From Chara braunii (taxonomy: Eukaryota > Streptophyta > Charophyceae > Charales > Characeae): a DNA stretch of 28,161 nt. The position numbers were made by a program, and so were the translations under genes. The stretch is from NCBI GenBank assembly GCA_003427395.1, contig BFEA01000357.1:1157052-1185212 (forward strand), given 5' to 3'. Below the pieces are notes generated by a model. That model was not told where the DNA came from and did no database searches. It saw only the letters and a program-made list of their open reading frames with translations. This document shows positions 15,011 to 27,200 of this stretch, one piece after another; within the stretch, counting starts at the first letter, position 1; each line of letters begins with the position of its first letter.

Positions 15011-15807
15011 TCACTCATCTCCTAGTGTATTGAGCTTAAAATTGTCAATCTCTCTCATATTCTTCATTTCTTACTTGTTCTCCTACTTGGATGTAAATCG
15101 CAACTCATATGTTGATATCAACTTGTGTTTGAGAGTTGTAATGTGCATGTTTTGTCATTTTCTTCACTCCTATGTGAATCGCAACTCATCTCCTAGTCTT
15201 TGTGAGCTCAAGACTTGTCATTTTCTCTCATATTCTTCATTTCCTACTTGTTCTCCTACTTGGGTGTAAATCGCAACTCATAAGTTGATGTCAACTTGTG
15301 TTTGACAGTTGTGATTTGCATGTTTTATCTTTTTCTTCACTCCTATGTAAATCGCAACTCATCTCCTAATGTATCTGAGCTCAAAACTTGTTATTTTCTT
15401 TCATATTCTTCATCTACTACTTGTTTTCCTACTTCGGTGTGAATTGCAATTCATATCTTGGTGTAGAGTAATGTTTTCTGTTTCTTTTGTCTATTCTACC
15501 TCTCCCAAGTGAATCGCAACTCTCTCCCTAGTGTATGTGAGCCCAAACTTGTGATTTTTTCTCATGATCTTCATGTTTCTACTCATTTTTCTACTAGGGT
15601 GTAAATCGCAACTCATGTGTTGATGTCAACTTGTGTTTGAGTGTTGTGATGTGCATGTCTTGTCCTTTTCTTCACTCCTATGTAAATCGCAACTCATCTC
15701 CTAGTGTATGTAAGCTCAAAACTTGTCATTTTCTCTCATATTCTTCATCTACTACTTGTTTTCCTACTTTGGTGTAAATCGCAACTCATGTGTCGATGTC
15801 AATTTGT

Positions 15808-16102
15808 NNNNNNNNNNNNNNNNNNNNNNNNNNNNNNNNNNNNNNNNNNNNNNNNNNNNNNNNNNNNNNNNNNNNNNNNNNNNNNNNNNNNNNNNNNNNN
15901 NNNNNNNNNNNNNNNNNNNNNNNNNNNNNNNNNNNNNNNNNNNNNNNNNNNNNNNNNNNNNNNNNNNNNNNNNNNNNNNNNNNNNNNNNNNNNNNNNNNN
16001 NNNNNNNNNNNNNNNNNNNNNNNNNNNNNNNNNNNNNNNNNNNNNNNNNNNNNNNNNNNNNNNNNNNNNNNNNNNNNNNNNNNNNNNNNNNNNNNNNNNN
16101 NN
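15808..16102. other. Assembly gap, 295 n
   Basis: Satellite flanks both sides: an A-type core at 15777 before, and the remainder of an A'-type core after. The flanking cores are 320 apart as drawn, which is not a multiple of 173, so the gap length is an estimate. Confidence 0.98.
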
Positions 16103-16170
16103 AACTCATATGTTGATGTCAACTTGTGTTTGAGTGTTCTGATGTGCATGTTTATCTCCTTGTGTATGTG

Positions 16171-16255
16171 AGCTCAAAACTTGTCATTTTCTCTCATGTT
16201 TTTCATCTAGTACTTGTTTTCTTACTCATCTCCTCGTGTATGTGAGCTCAAAACT
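16171..16255 (+). repeat. Satellite deletion junction B-B, copy 1
   Basis: Two AGCTCAAAAC landmarks are 74 bp apart instead of 173: a B unit runs from ...CTTGTTTTCTTACT straight into CATCTCCT of another B. The unit carries CTCATGTTTTTCATCT in place of the usual CTCATATTCTTCATCT. Confidence 0.85.
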
Positions 16256-17985
16256 TGTCATTTTCTCTCATATTCTTCATCTACTACTTGTTTTCCGACT
16301 TGGGTGTGAATCGCAATTATATCTTGGTGAACAGTAGTGTTTGAGTAGTGTTTTGTGCTTGTTTTGTCTATTCAACCTCTCCTAGGTGAATCGCAATTCT
16401 CTCCGTAGTGTATGTGAGCCCAAACTTGTGATTTTCTCTCATGATCTTCATGTTTCTACTCATTTTTCAACTTGGGTGTAAATCGCAACTTATGTGTTGA
16501 TGTCAACTTGTGTTTTAGTGTTGTGATGTGCATGTCTTGTCCTTTTCTTCACTCCTATGTGAATCGCAACCCATCTCCTAGTGTATGTGAGCTCAAAACT
16601 TGTCATTTTCTCTCATATTCTTTATCTACTACTTGTTTTCCTACTTGGGTGTGAATCGCAACTGATATCTTGGTGTAGAGTAATGTATGAGTAGTGTTCT
16701 CTGCTTGTTTTGTGTATTCTACCTCTCCCAAGTGAATCACAACTCTCTCCCTAGTGTATGTGAGCCCAAACTTGTCATTTTCTTTCATGATCTTCATGTT
16801 TCTACTCATTTTTCTACTTGGGTGTAAATCGCAACTCATGTGTTGATGTCAACTTGTGTTTGAGTGTTGTGATGTGCATGTTTTGTCCTTTTCTTCACTC
16901 CTATGTAAATCGCAACTCATCTCCTACTGTGTGTGAGCTCAAGACTTGTCATTTTCTCTCATATTCTTCATTTCCTACTTGTTCTCCTACTTGGGTGTAA
17001 ATCGCAGCTCATATGTTGATGTCAACTTGTGTTTGAGTGTTGTGATGTGTATGTTTGTCTTTTTCTTCACTCTTGTGTAAATCGCAATTCATCTCTTGGT
17101 GTTTAAGAGCTCAAAACATATTTTTTTCTCTCATATTGTTCATCTACTACTTGTTTTCCTACTTGGGTCTGAATCGCAACTCATATCTTGGTGTAGAGTA
17201 GTATTTGAGTAGTGTTTTGTGCTTGTTTTGTCTATTCTACCTCTCTTAAGTGAACCGCAACTCTCTTCCTAGTGTATGTGAGCCCAAACTTGTTATTTTC
17301 TTTCATGATCTTCATGTTTCTACTCATTTTTTTCCTTGGCTGTAAATCGCAACTTATGTGTTGATGTGAACTTGTGTTTGTGTGTTGTGATGTGCATGTC
17401 TTGTCCTTTTCTTCACTCCTATGTAAATCGGAACTCATCTCCTAGTATACGTGAGCTCAAAACTTGTCATTTTCTCTCATATTTTTCATCTACTACTTGT
17501 TGTGTGAATCGCAACTCATATCTTGGTGTAGAGTAGTGTATGAGTATTGTTTTGTACTTGTTTTGTGTATTCTACCTCTCCGAAGTGAATCGCAACTCTC
17601 TCCCTAATGTGTGTGAGCCCAAGCTTGTGGTTTTCTCTCATGATCTTCATGTTTGTACTCATTTTTCTACTTGGGTGCAAATGGAAACATATGTGTTGAT
17701 GTCAACTTGTGTTTGAGTGTTGTGATGTGCATCTTTTATCATTTTCTTCACTCCTTTGTAAATCGCAACTCAACTCCAAGTGTATGTGAGCTCAAAATTT
17801 GTCATTTTCTCTCATATTCTTCATTTCCTACTTCTTCTCCTACGTGGGTGTAAATCGTAACTCATATGTTGATGTCAACGTGTGTTTGAGTGTTTTGATG
17901 TGCATATTTTTTCCTTTTCTTCACTCTGATGTAAATCGGATTTCATCTCCTAGTGTATGTGAGCTCAAAACTTCTCTTTTTCTCT

Positions 17986-18040
17986 CATGTTTTTCATCTA
18001 GTACTTGTTTTCTTACTTATCTCTTGGTGTATGTGAGCTC
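17986..18040 (+). repeat. Satellite deletion junction B-B, copy 2
   Basis: Same fusion and same CATGTTTTTCATCT variant as at 16196, with minor changes (TTACTTATCTCTTGG). Confidence 0.85.
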
Positions 18041-21000
18041 TAAACTTGTCATTTTCTCTCATATTCTTCATCTACTGCTTATTTTCCTACTTAGGTGTGA
18101 ATCGCAATTCATATTTTTGTGTATAGTAGTGTTTGAGTAGTGTTTTGTGCTTGTTTTGTCTATTCAACCTCTCCCAGGTGAATCGCAATTCTCTCCCTAG
18201 TGTTTGTGAGCCCAAACTTGTGATTTTCTCTCATGATTTTCATGTTTCTACTCATTTTTCTACTTGGGTGTAAATCACAACTCATGTGTTGATGTCAACT
18301 TGTGTTTTAGTGTTGTGATGTGCATGTCTTGTCCTTTTCTTCACTCCTTTGTAAATCGCAACTTACTCCTGGTGTATGTGAGCCAAAACTTGTCATTTTC
18401 TCTCATATTCTTTATCTACTACTTGTTTTCCTACTTCGGTGTGAATCGCAACTTATATCCTGGCGTAGAGTAATGTATGAGTAGTGTTTTGTGCTTGTTT
18501 TGTGTATTCTGACTCTCCAAAGTGAATCGCAACTCTCTCCCTAGTCTATGTGAGCCCAAACTTGTGATTTTCTCTGATGATTTTCATGTTTGTACTCATT
18601 TTTCTACTTGGGTGTAAATCGCAACTCAGGAATTGATGTCAACTTCTGTTTGAGTGTAGTGATGTGCATGTTTTCTCCTTTTCTTCACTCCTATGTAAAT
18701 CGCAACTGATTTCCTAGTGTATGTGAGCTCAAGACTTGTCATTTTCTGTCATACTCTTCATTTCCTGCTTGTTCGTCTACAAAAGTGTAAATAGCAACTC
18801 ATATGTTGATGTCAACTTGTGTTTGAGTGTTGTAATGTGCATGTTTCTTGTTTTTCTTCACTCCTATGTAAATCGTAACTCATCTCCTAGTGTATATGAG
18901 TTCAAAACTTGTCATTTTCTCTCATATTCTTCATCTACTACTTGTTTTCCTACTTGGGTGACAATCGCAACTCATATCTTTGTGTAAAGTACTGTTTGAG
19001 CAGTGTTTTGTGCTTCTTTTGTATATTCCACAACTCCCAAGTGAATCGCAATTCTCTCCCTAATGTATGTGAGCTCAAAATTGTGATTTTCTCTCATGAT
19101 CTTCATGTTTCTACTCATTTTTCTACTTGGGTGCAAATCACAACTCATGTATTGATGTCAACTTGTGTTTGAGTGTAGTAATGTGCATGTTTTGTCCTTT
19201 TCTTCACTCCTATGTAAATCGCAACTCATGTACTAGTGTTTGTGAGCTCAAAACTTGTCATTTTCTCTCATATTCTTCATTTCTTTTTTATTCTCGTACT
19301 TGGGTGTAAATCGCAACTCATATGTTGATGTCAACTTCTGTTTGAGTGATCTGATGTGCATGTTCTCTTTTTTCTCACTCTTATGTAAATCGCAACTCAT
19401 TTCCTAGTGTATATGGACTCCAAACTTGTCATTTTCTCTCATATTCTTCATCTACAACTTGTTTTCTTACTTGGGTGTGAATCGCAACTCATATCTTGGT
19501 GTAGAGTAGTTGGAGTGGTGTTTTGTGCTGGTTTTGTCTATTCTTTCTCTCCCAAGCGAACCGGAACTCTCTCCCTAGTGTATCTGAGCCCAAACTTGTG
19601 ATTTTCTCTCATGATCTTCATGTTTCTACGCACTTCTATGTAAATCGCATCTCATCTCCTTGTGTGTGTGACCACAAGGCTTGTCATTTTCTCTCATATT
19701 CTTCATTTCCTGCTTGTTCTTCTACTTGGGTGTAAATCGCAACTAATATGTTGATGTCAACTTGTGTTTCTATATTGTGATGTGCATGTTTTGTTTTTTT
19801 CTTCACTCCTATGTAAATCGCAACTCATCTCCTAGTGTATGTGAACTTAAAACTTGTCATTTTCTCTCATATTCTTCATCTACTACTTGTTTTCCCACTT
19901 GGGTGAGAATCGCAATTTATATCTTGGTGTAGAGTAGTGTTTGAGTAGTGTTTTGTGCTTGTTTTGTCTATTCTACCTCTCCTAAGTGAACCACAACTCT
20001 CTCTCTAGTGTATGTGAGCCCAAACTTGTGATTTTCCCTCATGATCTTCATGTTTCTACTCATTTTTCTACTTGGATGAAAATCGCAACTCATGTGTTGA
20101 TGTCAACTTGTGTTTGAGTGTAATGATGTGCATGTCTTGTCATTTTCTTCACTCCTATGTAAATCGCAACTCGTCTCTTAGTGTACGTAAGCTCAAAACT
20201 TGTCATTTGCTCTCATATTCTTCATCTTATACTTGTTTTCCTACTTGGGTGTGAATCGCTACTCATATCTTGGTGTAGAGTAGTGTTTTGTGCTTGTTTT
20301 GTCTATTTTACCTCTTCCAAGTAAATCGCAACACTCTCCCTAGTATGTGTGAGCCCAAACTTGTCATTTTCTTTCATGATCGTCCTGTTTGTCCTCATTT
20401 TTCTACTTGGGTGTAAATTGTAACTCATGTGTTGATGTCAACTTGTGTTTGAGTGTTGTGATGTGCATGTTTTGTCCTTTTCTTCACTCCTATGTAAATC
20501 GCAACTCATCTCCTAGTGTATGTCAGCTCAAGACTCGTCATTTTCTCTCATATTCTTCATTTCTTACTTGTTCTCCCACTTGGGTGTAAATCGCAACTCA
20601 TATGTTGATGTCAACTTGTGTTTGAGTGTTGTGATGTGCATGTTTTGTCTTTTTCTTCACTCGTATGTAAATCGCAACTCATCTCCTAGTGTTTGTGAGC
20701 TCAAAACTTCTCTTTTTCTCTTATATTCTTCATCTACTGCTTGTTTTCCTGCTTGGATGTGAATCGCAACTCATATCTTGGTGTAGAGTAGTGTTTGAGT
20801 AGTGTTTGATGCTTGTTTTATCTATTCTACCTCTCCCAAGTGAACCGCAACTCTCTCCCTAGTGTATGTGAGCCCAAACTTGTGATTTTATTTCATGATC
20901 TTGACGTTTCTACTCATTTTTCTACTTGGGTGTAAATCGCAACTCATGTCTTGATGTGAACTTGTGTTTGAGTGTTGTGATGTGCATGTCTTGTCCTTTT

Positions 21001-21587
21001 CTTCACCCCTATGTAAATCGAAACTCATCTCCTAGTACACATGAGCTCAAACCTTGTCATTTTCTCTCATATTTTTCATCTACTACTTGTTTTCCTACTT
21101 GGGTGTGAATCGCAACTCATCTCTTGGTGTAGAGTAGTGTATGAGTAGCGTTTTGTACTTGTTTTGTCTATTCTACCTCTCCCAAGTGAATCGCAACTCT
21201 CTCCGTAGTGTGTGTGAGCCCAAACTTGTCATTTTCTCTCACGGTCTTCATGTTTGTACTCATTTTTCTACTTGGGTGCAAATGTCAACTCATGTATTGA
21301 TGTCTACTTGTCTTTGAGTGTTGTGATATGCATGTTTTGTCCTTTTCTTTACTCCTATGTAAATCGCAACTCAACTCCTAGTGTGTGTGAGCTCAAAACT
21401 TGTCATTTTCTCTCATATTCTTGATTTCCTACTTCTTCTCCTACTTGGGTGTAAAATCGCAACTCATATGTTCATGTCAACTTGTGTTTAAGTGTTGTGA
21501 TGTGCATGTTTTGTCTTTTTCTTCACTCTGATGGAAATCGGAACTTATCTCCTAGTGTATGTGAGCTACAAACTTGTCATTTTCTCT

Positions 21588-21640
21588 CATGTTTTTCATC
21601 TACTACTTGTTTTCCTACTCATCTCCTAGTGTGTGTGAGC
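21588..21640 (+). repeat. Satellite deletion junction B-B, copy 3
   Basis: Same fusion and variant, 3602 bp after copy 2, in step with the 3600-bp long-range period. Confidence 0.85.
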
Positions 21641-23614
21641 TCAAATATTGTCATTTTCTCTCAGATTCTTCATCTACTACTTGTTTTCCTATTTGGGTGT
21701 GAATCGCAACTCATATCTTGGTGTATAGTAGTGTTTGAGTAGTGTTTTGTGCTTGTTTTGTCTATTCTACCTCTCCCTAGTGAATCGTAACTCTTTCCCT
21801 AGTGTATGTGAGCCTAAACTTGAGATTTTCTTTCATGTTCTTAATGTTTTACTCATTTTTGTACTTGGGTGTGAATTGCGACTCATGTGTTGATGTCAAC
21901 TTCTATTTTAGTGTTGTGATGTGCATGTCTTGTCCCTTTCTTCACTCCCATGCAAATCGCAACTCATCTCCTAGTGTATGTGGGCTCAAAACTTTTCATT
22001 TTCTCTCATATTCTTCATCTACTTCTTGTTTTCCTACTTGGGTGTGAATCGCAACTCATATCTTGGTGTAGAGTAGTGTATGAGTAGTGTTTTGTGCTTC
22101 TTTGTGTATTCTACCTCTCCCAAGTGAATCGCAACTCTCTCCCTAGTGTATGTGAGTCCAAACTTGTGATTTTCTCTCATGATCTTCATGTGATAATCAT
22201 TATTCTACTTGGGTGTAAATTGCAACTCATGTGTTGATGTCAACTTGAGTTTGAGTGTAGTGATGTGCATGTTTTGTCATTTCTTCACTCCTATGTAAAT
22301 CGCAATTCATTTCTCTGTGTATGTGAGCTCAAGACTTGTCATTTTCTGTCATATTCTACATTTCCTACACGTTCTTCTACTTGGGTGTAAATTGCAACTC
22401 ATATGTTGATGTCAACTTGTGTTTGAGTGTTGTGATGTGCATGTTTTATCTTTTTCTTCACTCTTATGTAAATCGCAACTCATCTCCTAGTGTATATGAG
22501 CTCAAAACTTGTCACTTTCTCTCATATTCTTCATCTACTACTTGTTTTCATACTTGGGTGACAATCGCAACTTATATCTTAATGTGAAGTAGTGTTTGAG
22601 CAGTGTTTTGTGCTTCTTCTGTGTATTCTGGCTTCCCCAAGTGAATCGCAATTCTCTCCCTAGTGTATGTGATCCCAAAATTATGATTTTCTCTCATGAT
22701 CTTCATGTTTCTACTCATTTTTCTACTTGGGTGCAAATCGCAACTTATGTGTTGATGTCAACTTGTGTTTGAGTGTTGTGATGTGCATGTTTTGTCCTTT
22801 TCTTCACTCCTATGTAAATCTCAACTCATCTCCTAGTGTATGTGATCTCAAAATTTGTCATTTTGTCCCATTTTCTTAATTTCCTACTTTTTCTCCTACT
22901 TGGGTGTAAATCGCAACTCATATGTTGATATCAACTTGTGTTTGAGTGTTCTGATGTGAATGTTTTGTCCTTTTCTTCACTTTGATATAAATCGCAACTC
23001 ATCTCCTAGTGTATGTGAGCTCTAAACTTTTTGTTTTCTCTCATATTCTTCGTCTACTACTTGTTTTCCTACTTGGGTGTGAATCGCTACTCATATCTTG
23101 GTGTAGAATAGTGTTTGAGAAGTGTTTTGTGCTTGTTTTGTGTATTCTACCTCTCCCAAGTGAATCGCAACTCTCTCCCTGGTGTATGTGAGCCCAAACT
23201 TGTGATTTTCTCTCATGATCTTCATATTTCTACTCATTTTTATACTTGGGCTTAAATCGCAACTCAGGTGTTGATGTGAACTTGTGTTTGAGTGTTGTGG
23301 TGTGCATGTTTTGTCCTTTTCTTCACTCCTATGTAAATCACAACTATCTCCTAGTGTATGTGAGCTCAAAACTTGGCATTTTTTCTAATATTCTTCATCT
23401 ACTACTTGCTTTCCTACTTGGGTGTGAATCGCAACTCATATCTTGGTGTAGAGTAGTGTTTGAGTGGTGTTTTGTGCTTTCTTTGTCTATTCTAGCTCTC
23501 CCAAGTCAATCACAACTCTCTCTCTAGTGTGTGTGAACCCAAACTTGTGATTTTTCCTCATGATCTTCATGTTTCTACTCAGTTTTCTACTTGGGGGTGA
23601 AGCGCAACTCGTAC

Positions 23615-23626
23615 GTTGACGTCAAC
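23615..23626. promoter_or_regulatory. GTTGACGTCAAC palindrome within the satellite
   Basis: A single satellite unit has changed the usual GTTGATGTCAAC to a perfect 12-bp palindrome containing TGACGTCA. It is likely a chance mutation of the repeat. Confidence 0.3.
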
Positions 23627-24221
23627 TTGTGTTTGAGTGTTGTGATGAGCATGATTTTTCCCTTTCTTCACTGTATGTGACTTTAAAACTTGTCATTTTC
23701 TCTCATATTTTTCATTTCTATTTATTTTTCTACTTGGGTGTGAATCGCAACTCATATCTTGTTGTAGAGTAGTGGTTGAGTAGTGTTTTGTGTTTGTTTT
23801 GTCTATCCTACCTCTCCCAAATGAATCGCAACTCTCTCCCTAGTTTTTGTGAGCCTAAACTTGTGATTTCCTCTCATGATCTTCATGTTTCTATTGATTT
23901 TTTTACTTGGGTTTAAATTGCAACTCATGTATTGATGTCAACTTGCGTTTGAGTGTTGTGATGTGCATGTTTTGTCCTTTTCTTCACTCCTATGTAAATC
24001 GCAACTCATCTCCTAGTGTGTGTGAGCTCAAAACTTGTCATTTTCTCTCATACTTTTCATTTTCTACTTGTTCTCCTACTTCGGTGTAAATCGCAACTCA
24101 TATGTAGACGTCAACTTGCGTTTGAGTGTTGTGATGTTCATAATTAGTCCTTTTCTTCACTATGATGTAAATCGCAACTCATCTCCTAGTGTTTTTGAGC
24201 TCAAAACTTATCATTTTCTCT

Positions 24222-24275
24222 CATGTTTTTCATCTACTACCTGTTTTCCTACTCATCTCCTAGTGTATGTGAGTT
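24222..24275 (+). repeat. Satellite deletion junction B-B, copy 4
   Basis: Same fusion and variant. An undeleted unit with the same CATGTTTTTCAT variant lies at about 25161 and may represent the ancestral form. Confidence 0.85.
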
Positions 24276-27200
24276 CAAAACTTGTCATTTTCTCTCATAT
24301 TCTTCATCTACTACTTGTTTCCCTACTTGGGTGTGAATCGCAACTCATATCTTGGTGTATAGTAGTGTTTGAGTAGTCTTTTGTGCTTGTTTTGTCTATT
24401 CTACCTCTCCCAAGTGAATCGCAACTCTCTCCCTAGTGTATGTGAGCCCAAACTTGTCATTTTCTCTCGTGATCTTCATGTTTCTACTCATTTTACTACT
24501 TTGGTGTAAATCGCAATTCATGTGTTGATGTCAACGTGTGTTTGAATGTTGCGATGTGCATAACTTGTCCTTTTCTTCACTCCTATGCAAATCACAACTC
24601 ATCTCCTGGCGTATGTGAGCTCAAAACTTGTCATTATCTCTCATATTCTTCATCTACTACTTGTTTTCCTACTTCAGTGTGAATCGCAACTCATATCTTG
24701 GTGTAGAGCAATCTATGAGTACTGTTTTGTGCTTGTTTTGTCCATTCTACCTCTCCCAAGCGAATCGCAACTCTCTTCCTAGTGTGTGTGAGCCCAAACT
24801 TGTGATTTTCTCTCATGATTTTCATGTTTCTTCTCATTTTTCTACTTGGGTGTGAATCGCAACTCATGTGTTGATGTTAACTTGTGTTTGAGTGTTGTGA
24901 TTTGCATTCTTTGTCCTTTTCTTTACTCCTATGTAAATCGCAAATCATTTCATAGTGTGCGTGAGCTCAGAACTTGTCATTTTCTCTCATAGTTTCCATT
25001 TCCTACTTGTTTTCCTACTTGGGTGTAAATCGCAAGTCATATGTTGATGTTAAGTTTTGTTTGAGTGTTGTGATGTGCATGTTTTGTCCTTTTCTTCACT
25101 CTGATGTAAATCGCAACTCATCTCCTAGTGTATGTGAGCTTAAAACTTGTCATTTTCTCTCATGTTTTTCATTTACTACTTGTTTTTCTACTTGCGTGTG
25201 AATCGCAACTCATATCTTGGTGTAGAGTAGTGTTCGAGTAGTGTTTTGTGCTTGTTTTGTCTATTCTACCTCTCACAAGTGAATCGCAACTCTCTCCCGA
25301 GTGTATGTGAGCCCAAACTTGTGATTTTCTCTCATGATTTTCATGTTTCTATTCATTTTTCTACTTGGGTGTAAATCGCAACTCATTTGTTGATGTCAAC
25401 TTGTGTTTGAGTGTTGTGATGTGCATGTCTTGTCCTTTTCTTCACTCTTATGTTAATCGGAACTCATCTCCTAGTGTATGTGAGCTCAAAACTTGTCATT
25501 TTCTGTCATATTCTTCATTTCCGATTTTTTTTCCTACTTGGGTGTGAATCGCAACTCATATCTTGGTGTAGAGTAGTGTTTGAGTAGTGTTTTGTGCTTG
25601 TTTTGTTTATTCTACGTCTCCCAAGTGACTCGCAACTCTCTGCTTAGTGTATGTGAGCCCAAACTTGTAATTTTCTCTCATGATCTTCATGTTTCTACTC
25701 ATTTTTCTACTTGGGTGTAAATCGCAACTCATGTGTTGATGGTAACTTGTGTTTGAGTGTTGTGATGTGCATGTTTTGTCATTTTCTTCACTCCTATATT
25801 AATCGCAACTCATCTTCTAGTGTATGTGAGCTCAAAACTTGTCATTTTCTCTCATATTCTTCATTTCCTACTTGTTCTCCTACTTGGGTGTAAATCGCAA
25901 CTCATATGTTGATGTCAACTTGTGTTTGAGTGTTGTGGTGTGCATGTTTTGTCCTTTTCTTCACTCTAATGTAAATCGGAACTCATCACCTAGTGTATGT
26001 GAGCTCAAAACTTGTCATTTTTTCTCATATTCTTCGTCGACTTCTTGTTTTTCTACTTAGGTGTGAATCACAACTCATATGTTGGTGTAGATTAATGTTT
26101 GAGTAGTGTTTTGTGCTTGTTTTATCTATCCTACCTCTCCCAAGTGAATCGCAACTCTCTCCCTAGTGTATGTGAGCTCAAACTTGTGATTTTCTCTCAT
26201 GATCTTCATGTTTTTACTTTTTTTTCTACTTGGGTGTAAATCACAACTCAGGTGTTGATATCAACTTGTATTTTGAGTGTTGTGATGTGCATGTTTTGTC
26301 CTTTTCTTCACTCCTATGTAAATCGAACTCATCTCTTAGTGTATGTGAGCTCAAAACTTGTCATTTTGTCTAATATTCTTCATCTACTGCTTGTTTTCCT
26401 ACCTGGGTCTGAATCGCAACTCATATCTTGGTGTAGAGTAGTGTTTGAGTAGTCTTTTGCGCTTGTTTTGTCTATTCAACTCCTCCCAAGTGAATCGCAT
26501 CTCTCTCCTTGGTGTATGTGAACGCAAACTTGTGATTTTCTCTCATGATCTTTATGTTTGTACTCATTTTTGTATTTGGGGTTGAATCAAAACTCGTATG
26601 TTGATGTCAACTTGTGTTTGAGTGTTGTGATGTGCATGGTTTGTCCCTTTCTTCACTCGTATGTAAATCGCAACTCATCTCCTAGTGTATGTGAGCTCAA
26701 AACTTGTCATTTTCTTTCATATTCTTCATTGCCTATTTTTTTTCCTACTTGGGTGTGAATCGCAACTCATATCTTGGTGTAGAGTAGTGTTTGAGTAGTG
26801 TTCTGTGCTTGATTTGTCTATTCTACGTCTCCCAAGTGACTCGCAACTCTCTGCCTAGTGTATGTGAGCCCAAACTTGTAATTTTCTCTCATGATCTTCA
26901 TGTTTCTAGTCATTTTTCTACTTGGGTGTAAATCGCAACTCATGTGTTGATGTTGACTTGTGTTTGAGTGTTGTGATATGCATGTTTTGTCCTTTTCTTC
27001 ACTCCGATGTAAATCGTAACTGATCTCTTAGTGTATGTGAGCTTAAAATGTGTCCTTTTCTCTCATATTCTTCATTTTCTACTTGTTCTCGTACTTGGGT
27101 GTAAATCGCGACTTATATGTTGATGTCAACTTGTGTTTAAGTGTTGTGATGTGCATGTTTTGTCCTTTTCTTCACTCCTATGTAAATTTGAACCCATCTC

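Noticed and set aside
14743-15033. Minus-strand Glu/Arg/Gly-rich frame and plus-strand Ser/Pro/Phe-rich frames
   Set aside because: Products of the pyrimidine tract's composition, not genes.
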